From: an uncultured Eubacteriales bacterium | GTDB taxonomy: Bacteria; Bacillota; Clostridia; Christensenellales; UMGS416 | DNA: 64,000 nucleotides | Direction of reading: 5' to 3' | Assembly (NCBI GenBank): GCA_900542005.1 | Contig: UQLW01000007.1 | Span: 37,558 to 101,557 of the forward strand | Shown here: piece after piece, positions 42,137 through 48,694 of the stretch | Position numbering within the stretch: the stretch's first letter is position 1 | Layout of the letters: each line of letters opens with the position of its first letter | Position numbers and translations under genes: made by a program | Notes under the pieces: model-generated | What the model saw: only the letters and a program-made list of their open reading frames with translations | Told to the model about the DNA's origin: nothing | Databases searched by the model: none

Positions 42137-43975
42137 ATGCAAACAGGGCGCCGCCTTCGCTCGCTTTGGCCCCGCACCCTCAGGGCGCAGCTGGGCCTTT
42201 TGCTGGTGCTTTTTTGGCTGGTGCCCATCGTCGCCCTCAGCTGCTATACCATCCTGGTCTACCGGCAGAATGTGGCTGCAAGCCTGCGCAATACCATGGA
42301 CAGCCGGCTGTATTATGCCGCGCTGCTGACCAATGAAAAGCTCTCCGGCGTGCTCAGCGCCAGCCGCGATATCTCCTATGACGACACCCTTGAAACGCTG
42401 AACGACGATTATCTTCTGCTGGAGCAGACGCAGGCCAATATGCCCAACGACACCTCTGATCCCGCTCAATCCTGGCAGCGCCGGCTTTACGACGCCCAGC
42501 AGGAGCTAAAGAGCAGCTGCACCACCTACCTGAATAACCAGTTCGCATTGAACAGCGATTTTTCCCTGGCCGTTCTGGTGCTGGACGCGCAGCCAAATAC
42601 CCCCTACTTTACCGAACGCGGCCAGGATAATGCCTATAATTATTACGCCACCTTTATCGCCCGCAAGGCGGAGCGGATGAGCCAATCGCTTGGAAACAGG
42701 GTGGGGTTCATCGTCAACAACGAGCACCTGTATCTGGTGCGCGCCCTGCGCAGCACCGACAACACGACCGCCTTTGGCCGCCTGATCCTGGAGCTGAACA
42801 CGGATTCGGTTTTCAAATTCCTGCTGGATGCCGTGCAGGAGGATACCCCCTTTTATGTGCAGCTCAACGATATGCCCCTGACGCTGCGCGCGCCGGAGTA
42901 TGAGCGCGTTACCCCTCCGGTGCTAAGCCCGGACGATTCCGGCGTGGAGGAATCCATGGGGTATGTGACCTTCTCCGGCTGGTTTACCGAACGCGACTAT
43001 TCGCTGGCTTACCAGGTGCCCATGTCCAGCGGCTTCCTCTATGGCTCCTTTAACAGCTATAACCAGGTGCTTTGCGTGATCGCCTTCGTATCGATCATAT
43101 TCTTCTTCACCATCTTCCGCTCCTTCCAGAGCCGCTTTGCCAAGCCGCTGGAATCGCTCTCCAGCGCGGCGTGGGCCCTGAAAAACGGCGAGCTGGGCGT
43201 GCATGCCCAGGCGCCGCGGGACGATGAGATCGGCGACCTGGTCCAATCCTTCAACGCTATGAGCGACCAGATGCTCAATCTGTTCAATCGGGTATACCGG
43301 GAGCAGCTGGCGCTGAAGGACGCCCGCATCATCGCGCTGCAAAGCCAGATCAACCCGCACTTTTTTAACAATACGCTGGAGCTTATGAATTGGAAGGCGC
43401 GTATGCTGGGCGATGAACAGCTCTCCGACATGATCCAGGCGCTGTCCACCCTGCTGGATTCGGCTATGGACCGAAGCAATACGCGCTTTGTGCCGCTGAA
43501 AAATGAGCTGGGCGTGGCCGACGCCTATCTCACCATTATATCCGCCCGGTTTGGCCGGCGGATGCGCATTGAGCGGCACATCGACGAAAGCCGTCTGGAT
43601 TCGCCCGTTCCCCGCATGGTGCTGCAGCCGCTGCTGGAAAACGCGGTGGTGCACGGCCTGGAGCCGGCGGGCGGCGGATGCCTGATTCTGGAAGTCGTAA
43701 GCCATGGCGCCAATCTGGACGTATCGGTCATCAACGACGGAAGCCCCCTGACCGATGAAGATTTCTCCCGCATCGACTCGCTGCTCACCAATCCGGTCGA
43801 TCCCTCTGATCCGCGAAGTCATCATTTGGGCATTCGGAACGTCAATGAGCGCCTTACGCTGATCTACGGCGATCGTTCCGGCTTGCACTTCCGGCTCGAC
43901 GATCAGGGGCGCACCCATTGCTATTTCCGTATCCCCCCGCCGCCCCCCGGCAAAGAACAGGAGAATCACGGATGA
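42137..43975 (+). CDS. YesM-type sensor histidine kinase
   Basis: The protein has 612 residues from the ATG at 42137 with GGGAG upstream. The first membrane helix is at about 20-42, an extracellular sensor domain follows (to about 305), the second helix is near 310-328, then a HAMP segment (RFAKPLESLSSAAWALKNGEL). The kinase part is of the His_kinase/LytS-YesM type: LQSQINPHFFNNTLE with the phospho-His near residue 407, and ATP-binding boxes LQPLLENAVVHGLEP and HHLGIRNVNERL. Its partner is the AraC-type response regulator at 45268, with a binding-protein gene between them, starting in a 4-bp overlap. Confidence 0.92.
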   Translation: MQTGRRLRSLWPRTLRAQLGLLLVLFWLVPIVALSCYTILVYRQNVAASLRNTMDSRLYYAALLTNEKLSGVLSASRDISYDDTLETLNDDYLLLEQTQANMPNDTSDPAQSWQRRLYDAQQELKSSCTTYLNNQFALNSDFSLAVLVLDAQPNTPYFTERGQDNAYNYYATFIARKAERMSQSLGNRVGFIVNNEHLYLVRALRSTDNTTAFGRLILELNTDSVFKFLLDAVQEDTPFYVQLNDMPLTLRAPEYERVTPPVLSPDDSGVEESMGYVTFSGWFTERDYSLAYQVPMSSGFLYGSFNSYNQVLCVIAFVSIIFFFTIFRSFQSRFAKPLESLSSAAWALKNGELGVHAQAPRDDEIGDLVQSFNAMSDQMLNLFNRVYREQLALKDARIIALQSQINPHFFNNTLELMNWKARMLGDEQLSDMIQALSTLLDSAMDRSNTRFVPLKNELGVADAYLTIISARFGRRMRIERHIDESRLDSPVPRMVLQPLLENAVVHGLEPAGGGCLILEVVSHGANLDVSVINDGSPLTDEDFSRIDSLLTNPVDPSDPRSHHLGIRNVNERLTLIYGDRSGLHFRLDDQGRTHCYFRIPPPPPGKEQENHG

Positions 43976-45243
43976 AAAAGGCGCTAGCCGTTATGCTATC
44001 CCTGTGCCTGGCCTGCCTCGCCTCTGGCTGCGGCCCGGCTGTTACCCGTTCCCGGGATGAATCCCGCCCCCTGACGCTCAACATCGCCTCATATTTTTCC
44101 GGCGAGCATGCCGCCCAGACCTATCAGGAGCTGAGCAATCGTTTCGCTGAAGATCAGGGAATTGATATTGTCGACAGCTCCACCCTCACCGGGGACGCCT
44201 TCACCCAGCAGATCATCAACGATTTCGCCGCCGGCAACGAGCCGGATGTATTCTACTTCCCGGTAGGCGACGCGCAGACCATGATCGATAACAACCAGGT
44301 GGTTTCCGTTCAGGAGATTTGCCGGGAATATCCCCAGTACGCGGCCAACATCCAGTCCAGCATCATGGACGACCTGGCTGATGAGAATGGGAATAACTGG
44401 TGCGTTCCCGTGATCGGCCGCTATCAGGCCCTGTACTGCAATGTCAGCCTCTTTGAAACCTACGGCGCGCCCTTGCCCCATACCTGGGGGGATTTATTGA
44501 GCGCCATCGAGATCTTTAAGCAAAACGACGTAATCCCGATTGCCATGGGCTTTAAGGATCAAACCGCGTTGTGGGTGGATCAGCTGATCCTCTCCTATGG
44601 CGTCGATGAGCACGAGGCTTCACCCACGGACGCCGCCGACGTACCGACCACCTGGAACCAGGCCCTGGCCCAGCTGGTCAGCCTGGAAGCCTCCGGCGCC
44701 TTCCCCAGCAACGCCCTGACCAGCAACCGCTCTACCGCGCTGACCCTCTTTAACACCCAAAAGGCCGCCATGTATCTTGATTTCAGCGACAGCGTATCGT
44801 CCATCTCCATCCCCAACACCGTAGTGGCCTCCGCCTTTCCCTGCCGCGCTCCCCACAGCGGCGAGGACCACCTCATTATTCAGGTATCCTATGGGTACTA
44901 TATCTCCAGAAAGACCTGGGAAAACGAAGCGCTTCGGGATGCCGCGGTGAGCTTTGTCATGTATATGTCCTCCAGCGACGCCATCGCCCATATGAACGAG
45001 GACGGCGGCGGCTATCCAACCATCCTGCTGGAGTCCCTCGATCCCATATCCGGCCAGGGCACCCTCGCGCAGAGCGCGCTGTCGCTATGCCGCAGGGCCC
45101 AGGCCCACTACAGTATGAAGGAACGTCTCAGCCGCCTGGCCTGGTCCTCGCTGGTGGCGGCAGTGGAGCCGATTATACAGGGCTATGGCAGCATACCCAA
45201 AACATTGGATCAGCTAGCAATCAACAACCGCGCCCCCAAATAG
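43972..45243 (+). CDS. sugar-type extracellular solute-binding lipoprotein
   Basis: The protein has 423 residues from the ATG at 43972, which overlaps the kinase stop (ATGA). It has a lipobox LASGC (Cys19) and a family 1 binding fold (LTLNIASYFSGEHAAQTYQEL, NDFAAGNEPDVFYFP, WTW-like DLLSAIEIFKQNDVIPIAMG). Binding proteins of this type serve sugar ABC importers, but no permease or ATPase gene is near. Placed between kinase and regulator genes, it may hand its ligand to the kinase sensor domain as an accessory sensor. Confidence 0.85.
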   Translation: MKKALAVMLSLCLACLASGCGPAVTRSRDESRPLTLNIASYFSGEHAAQTYQELSNRFAEDQGIDIVDSSTLTGDAFTQQIINDFAAGNEPDVFYFPVGDAQTMIDNNQVVSVQEICREYPQYAANIQSSIMDDLADENGNNWCVPVIGRYQALYCNVSLFETYGAPLPHTWGDLLSAIEIFKQNDVIPIAMGFKDQTALWVDQLILSYGVDEHEASPTDAADVPTTWNQALAQLVSLEASGAFPSNALTSNRSTALTLFNTQKAAMYLDFSDSVSSISIPNTVVASAFPCRAPHSGEDHLIIQVSYGYYISRKTWENEALRDAAVSFVMYMSSSDAIAHMNEDGGGYPTILLESLDPISGQGTLAQSALSLCRRAQAHYSMKERLSRLAWSSLVAAVEPIIQGYGSIPKTLDQLAINNRAPK

Positions 45244-45267
45244 GGAACAGCATAGGAGGTCATCAGA

Positions 45268-46071
45268 ATGTATAATGTGGTAATTGTAGATGATGAGGAA
45301 ATCATTGCCAATGGGCTAAAAACGATCCTGCCTTGGGATCAATACGATTGCCAGGTGGTAGGCATGGCCTACGATGGTGAGGAGGGGCTGGCCCTTATCC
45401 GCAAGGCCCGGCCGGATATTCTGTTCACCGATATCCGCATGCCCGGACTGGATGGGCTTTCCATGATCGCCGCGCTGAAAAGCGAATTCCCCCGCCTACA
45501 GATCACGGTGCTGACGGGGTTCCGCGATTTTGAATACGCGCAAACGGCGATCAAGCTGGGCGTATGCCGCTTCCTTCTGAAGCCCTCTAAGATGGATGAA
45601 CTGCACGAGGCGCTGACCGCCATGACCCAGGCGCTGGCCGCCATGCCGGCGGCCTCCGAGCCCGAGCCGGCCGACCCCGAGGATGACGCGGCCGTGGCCG
45701 CCGCCATCGAGGAGGAACTGCCGGAGACGGAGCAGGAATCCATGACCCATTCCTTCGTCGTCAAGAACGCGCTGCGCTATATCGACGAAAAATATGCCAC
45801 CAAGCTGACGCTGGCTGATGTGGCCGAGCATACCTATGTATCCCAGTGGCATCTATCCAAGCTGCTTAAGCGGCACACCAACGCTTCCTTCTATGATCTG
45901 CTCAATGGCGCCCGTATCCGCGCCGCCAAGGAGCTATTAAAGGACCCTTCGCTGAAAATACGCGATATTGCTACCAAGGTCGGCTTCTCCGACACAGCCC
46001 ACTTTGCTAAGATCTTCAAGAAGCTGGAGGGCTGCTCGGCCAACGAATACCGCAATTCCCTGCCCGGTTAG
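45268..46071 (+). CDS. YesN-type response regulator with AraC output domain
   Basis: The protein has 267 residues. The receiver domain has the acidic pocket VDDEE, phospho-Asp D55 (FTDIRMPGLDG) and K105 (LLKPSK). A Pro/Glu/Ala-rich linker (about 125-155) leads to the AraC domain with two helix-turn-helices (LTLADVAEHTYVSQWHLSKLL and IRDIATKVGFSDTAHFAKIF). GGAGG lies ahead of the ATG. The kinase two genes upstream is its partner. The first small-RNA promoter begins right after the stop codon. Confidence 0.93.
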   Translation: MYNVVIVDDEEIIANGLKTILPWDQYDCQVVGMAYDGEEGLALIRKARPDILFTDIRMPGLDGLSMIAALKSEFPRLQITVLTGFRDFEYAQTAIKLGVCRFLLKPSKMDELHEALTAMTQALAAMPAASEPEPADPEDDAAVAAAIEEELPETEQESMTHSFVVKNALRYIDEKYATKLTLADVAEHTYVSQWHLSKLLKRHTNASFYDLLNGARIRAAKELLKDPSLKIRDIATKVGFSDTAHFAKIFKKLEGCSANEYRNSLPG

Positions 46072-46074
46072 GAT

Positions 46075-46129
46075 ATTCATAAAATGTTCATGGCCCGTTA
46101 TTGTCCTGTTCATAGGCGTTTATTATAAT
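46075..46129 (+). promoter_or_regulatory. promoter of small RNA A, four 11-bp direct repeats
   Basis: Half-sites ATTCAT (46075), GTTCAT (46086), GTTATT (46097) and GTTCAT (46108) follow an exact 11-bp period. The last is 10 nt from the -10 box TATAAT (46124-46129). A -35 of the usual kind is weak (TTGTCC at 46101). Confidence 0.75.
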
Positions 46130-46135
46130 GACATC

Positions 46136-46281
46136 ATCCAAGGGGGACACACTAAGAGCCATTCTTCCCCCGTTGGTTTTACGATAGACTTTCTTCTTCT
46201 TTCCTCTCCCCTTTTTCTTCACAAGGCTGGCCCTGTCCCAAGGGCCAGAAGGGCCGGCAGCCGCCGGCCCTTTTCCTTTTT
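46136..46281 (+). ncRNA. candidate small RNA A (csRNA-like)
   Basis: Predicted start is about 7 nt after TATAAT. A 5' stem-loop pairs CCAAGGGGG (46138) with CCCCCGTTGG (46167-46176, one bulge). A CU-rich stretch follows (46189-46220). A small hairpin (TGGCCCT/AGGGCCA, 46228-46247) and the terminator GGGCCGGC-AGCC-GCCGGCCC with a T-rich tail (46251-46281) end it, giving about 146 nt. No reading frame on this strand has coding signals. The CU stretch contains CTTTCTTCTT, complementary to the leader of the MATE gene. Confidence 0.7.
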
Positions 46282-46389
46282 CCCCAATCCGCGCCTCCCA
46301 TCCCCCCGCTTTAGCTTTATAAAAATATGGACGGTTTTTCCCGTACCGGCGTATAAAACCCGCGAAGCGACCCATACTATTTACATCCC

Positions 46390-46422
46390 GTTCCCGACAG
46401 GTTCACAATTGGGCGGTATACT
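46390..46422 (+). promoter_or_regulatory. promoter of small RNA B
   Basis: GTTCCC (46390) and GTTCAC (46401) are 11 bp apart, with a weaker ATTTAC at 46379. The last half-site is 10 nt from the -10 box TATACT (46417-46422). The bases 46282-46378 show no gene. Confidence 0.65.
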
Positions 46423-46428
46423 AGCGGT

Positions 46429-46566
46429 CATCGGCGGAACGCTTCGTGGTGGTGGCGTCGTCGTTTGATGATAGATCTTCTCTTCTTCCTCTCCATCTAG
46501 TTCGGGAAGCCTTGTCCCAGGCTTGCCGCAAAAGAGGCCCGGCTTTGTGCAGCCGGGCTTCTTTTG
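46429..46566 (+). ncRNA. candidate small RNA B (csRNA-like)
   Basis: The 5' stem-loop has arms TCATC (46428) and GATGA (46467) with inner pairing of CG-rich repeats. The CU-rich stretch is 46475-46497 (TCTTCTCTTCTTCCTCTCC). A small hairpin AAGCC/GGCTT and the terminator GCCCGGCT-TTGTGC-AGCCGGGC with TTCTTTT complete an RNA of about 138 nt. Confidence 0.65.
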
Positions 46567-46603
46567 TGGGTGAGTATTGGCCTTTGCAGCATCCTTATCG
46601 TAT

Positions 46604-46636
46604 GTTCATACTCGGTTCATGGAGGCGGGATAGGAT
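46604..46636 (+). promoter_or_regulatory. promoter of small RNA C
   Basis: GTTCAT (46604) and GTTCAT (46615) are 11 bp apart and the second is 10 nt from the -10 box TAGGAT (46631-46636). Confidence 0.7.
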
Positions 46637-46641
46637 AGGAT

Positions 46642-46749
46642 CATGATAGTAAGCGTACGCCGCTTGGTATCATGTTTAGATAAACTTCCTTCTTTCCAAT
46701 TTCTTCTCCCCTTGCCCGGCCGGCTTCCCACGGCCGGGCGCCTTTTTTG
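46642..46749 (+). ncRNA. candidate small RNA C (csRNA-like)
   Basis: The 5' hairpin begins at the expected transcription start: CATGATA-gt-AAGCG and CGCTT-gg-TATCATG (46642-46674) form an almost perfect stem. A CU-rich stretch (46684-46711) with CTTCCTTCTTTCC and TTTCTTCTCCCC follows. The terminator is GCCCGGCCG...CGGCCGGGC with six T residues (46714-46748). Length about 107 nt. Confidence 0.75.
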
Positions 46750-46772
46750 TCTATAGGAAAATCTTTCGGTCC

Positions 46773-46805
46773 GTTCATGTTAGCTTCATCTTATCGTCGT
46801 ATAGT
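46773..46805 (+). promoter_or_regulatory. promoter of small RNA D
   Basis: GTTCAT (46773) and CTTCAT (46784) are 11 bp apart and the second is 10 nt from the -10 box TATAGT (46800-46805). The block GTTCATGTTAGCTTCATCTT is identical in copy E. Confidence 0.75.
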
Positions 46806-46811
46806 AAGAAC

Positions 46812-46919
46812 TGTCAACGGGCGGTGCCAAACAATTCCCGTTGTGCGAAACGACCTATTTCCTTCTTCCCCTTCTTCTCCCTCTTGCCCGGCCGGCTTCC
46901 CACGGCCGGGCGCTTTTTT
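46812..46919 (+). ncRNA. candidate small RNA D (csRNA-like)
   Basis: The 5' hairpin pairs CAACGGG (46815) with CCCGTTG (46837). The CU-rich stretch is 46857-46885 (CCTTCTTCCCCTTCTTCTCC). The terminator stem is the same as in C and E, followed by seven T residues. Length about 108 nt. The bases 46920-47008 to the next promoter show no gene. Confidence 0.75.
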
Positions 46920-47008
46920 GCCCTTATGACCCTATCCTCCCCCGGGCGGCCCCTGTCCTGGCCCGCTGATTTTCGCCCGGCCCGCTTTCTTTGAAAAAAA
47001 ACCTTTTT

Positions 47009-47041
47009 GTTCATGTTAGCTTCATCTTGCCTTTGTAAGAT
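47009..47041 (+). promoter_or_regulatory. promoter of small RNA E
   Basis: GTTCAT (47009) and CTTCAT (47020) are 11 bp apart and the second is 10 nt from the -10 box TAAGAT (47036-47041). Confidence 0.72.
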
Positions 47042-47047
47042 AGGATC

Positions 47048-47169
47048 AACCGATGGGGCTCCTACGGATGACGACCGTTCCCCCATCGTGTTCATAGATC
47101 TTCTTCCTTCTTTCCAATTTCTTCTCCCAAGGCCCGGCCGGCTTCCCACGGCCGGGCCGCTTCCTTTTT
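47048..47169 (+). ncRNA. candidate small RNA E (csRNA-like)
   Basis: The 5' hairpin pairs CGATGGGG (47051) with CCCCATCG (47081). The CU-rich stretch (47098-47128) is nearly the same as in C. The terminator GGCCCGGCCG...CGGCCGGGCC is followed by GCTTCCTTTTT. Length about 122 nt. The MATE gene starts 53 nt later. Confidence 0.72.
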
Positions 47170-47221
47170 GGCGGCAAATATGATATGGTATGGTTCGGTA
47201 AGAAGAAAGGAGTCTTTTTTT

Positions 47222-48613
47222 ATGGCTAAATCCCTCCAGAACGACCTGGGCCGCGATCCCGTCGGCAGGCTGCTTTTTCGTCTCGCCGTGCCGGCCATCA
47301 CAGCTCAGCTGATCAATGCGCTCTATAACATTGTAGACCGGATGTATCTCGGGCATCTTCCCGGCAGCGGCACCCTGGCTCTGACCGGCGTAGGTGTCAC
47401 CTTCCCCATCATTATGATTATCTCCGCCTTTGCCTCGCTGATCGGTATGGGCGGCGCGCCGCTGGCCTCCATCAAGATGGGCGAGGGCGATCAGGCCCGG
47501 GCTGAACGGATCATGGGCAACTGCTTTGCCACGCTGCTGGCCCTCTCTGTCGTGCTTACCGTCTTTTTTCTTGTAACCAAGGATACGCTGCTCTATTGGT
47601 TTGGCGCCAGCGACGCCACCTTCGGCTATGCCGACCAATATCTGACCATTTATGTCATCGGCACCCTGTTTGTGCAGCTCACGCTGGGCATGAACGCCTT
47701 TATCAATGCGCAGGGCTTCGCCAAAATGGGCATGCTGACCGTGCTGATCGGCGCCGCCTGCAACATCATCCTGGATCCCATCTTTATTTTTGTCTTCAAG
47801 ATGCAGGTGCAGGGCGCAGCGCTGGCCACCATTCTCTCCCAGTGCCTATCTGCCTGCTGGGTCGTGCGCTTCCTGTTCAGCGAAAGAAGCACGCTGCGCA
47901 TCCGCCGGCAGTATATGCGGCCTAGCTGGGGCGTAATGGGCAAGGTGCTGGCGCTGGGCTTCGCCCCCTTTATCATGCAGTCCACGGAAAGCCTGGTGCA
48001 GATCACGCTGAACGCCAACCTGAAGCTATTCGGTGGAGACGCCGCTGTGGGCGCCGCCACCATCTGCAGCTCGGTCATGCAGATCGTCATGATGCCGCTG
48101 ACCGGTATGACCCAGGGCGCCCAGCCCATCATCAGCTATAACTACGGCGCAGGGAATTTTGACCGCGTGCGCAGGACCTTCCGCTATCTCCTGGCCTGCT
48201 GCCTGGCCTTTTCCTGCCTCAGCTGCGCGGCCATCGAGCTTTTCCCCGGCCTGTTCATTTCCATCTTCAACCGAGATCCGGCGCTGCGGGAGATCGCCGT
48301 GTCCGGTATGCGCATCTTCTTTGCCGGTACCTGGCTTTTCGGCGCCCAGATTGCCTGTCAGAATACGTTCCTGGCCGTTGGGCAGGCCCGCATTTCCGTC
48401 TTTCTCGCCCTGCTGCGCAAGGTCATCCTTTTAATCCCCCTGGCTATCCTGCTGCCCCGGCTGGGCATGGGCGCCTGGGGCGTCTTTACCGCCGAGCCTA
48501 TCGCTGACCTTGCCGCCGCCGCCACGACCAGCATCGTTTTCGCCTTCAGCATCCAAAAGATCCTGGCCCATCCCCCGGTCCAGGCCTCTTCCGGCCCTGC
48601 GCTGAAGGGATAA
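47222..48613 (+). CDS. MATE family efflux transporter
   Basis: The protein has 463 residues with twelve predicted helices in two repeats. Conserved segments are PAITAQLINALYNIVDRMYLGH near the N-terminus and TQGAQPIISYNYGAGNFDR and CQNTFLAVGQARISV in the C-terminal half. Family members export drugs and cationic metabolites using Na+ or H+. The start at 47222 has AAGAAGAAAGGAG upstream, a purine-rich leader that can pair with the CU-rich part of small RNA A. Ends before a strong terminator. Confidence 0.93.
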   Translation: MAKSLQNDLGRDPVGRLLFRLAVPAITAQLINALYNIVDRMYLGHLPGSGTLALTGVGVTFPIIMIISAFASLIGMGGAPLASIKMGEGDQARAERIMGNCFATLLALSVVLTVFFLVTKDTLLYWFGASDATFGYADQYLTIYVIGTLFVQLTLGMNAFINAQGFAKMGMLTVLIGAACNIILDPIFIFVFKMQVQGAALATILSQCLSACWVVRFLFSERSTLRIRRQYMRPSWGVMGKVLALGFAPFIMQSTESLVQITLNANLKLFGGDAAVGAATICSSVMQIVMMPLTGMTQGAQPIISYNYGAGNFDRVRRTFRYLLACCLAFSCLSCAAIELFPGLFISIFNRDPALREIAVSGMRIFFAGTWLFGAQIACQNTFLAVGQARISVFLALLRKVILLIPLAILLPRLGMGAWGVFTAEPIADLAAAATTSIVFAFSIQKILAHPPVQASSGPALKG

Positions 48614-48636
48614 GGATAACGGCGCCCGTATATAGG

Positions 48637-48678
48637 AAAATGCCTTGGCTGTTCTTGATGAACAGCCAAGGCATTTTT
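48637..48678. terminator. bidirectional terminator
   Basis: AAAATGCCTTGGCTGTTC-TTGAT-GAACAGCCAAGGCATTTTT lies between the convergent MATE and glycogen phosphorylase genes. Confidence 0.93.
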
Positions 48679-48694
48679 GCTTTTGATTGGTTCG

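Noticed and set aside
46088..46375. 95-codon open frame on the minus strand across small RNA A
   Set aside because: It is Lys/Gly-rich low-complexity text with no ribosome site, and the plus-strand RNA features explain the sequence.
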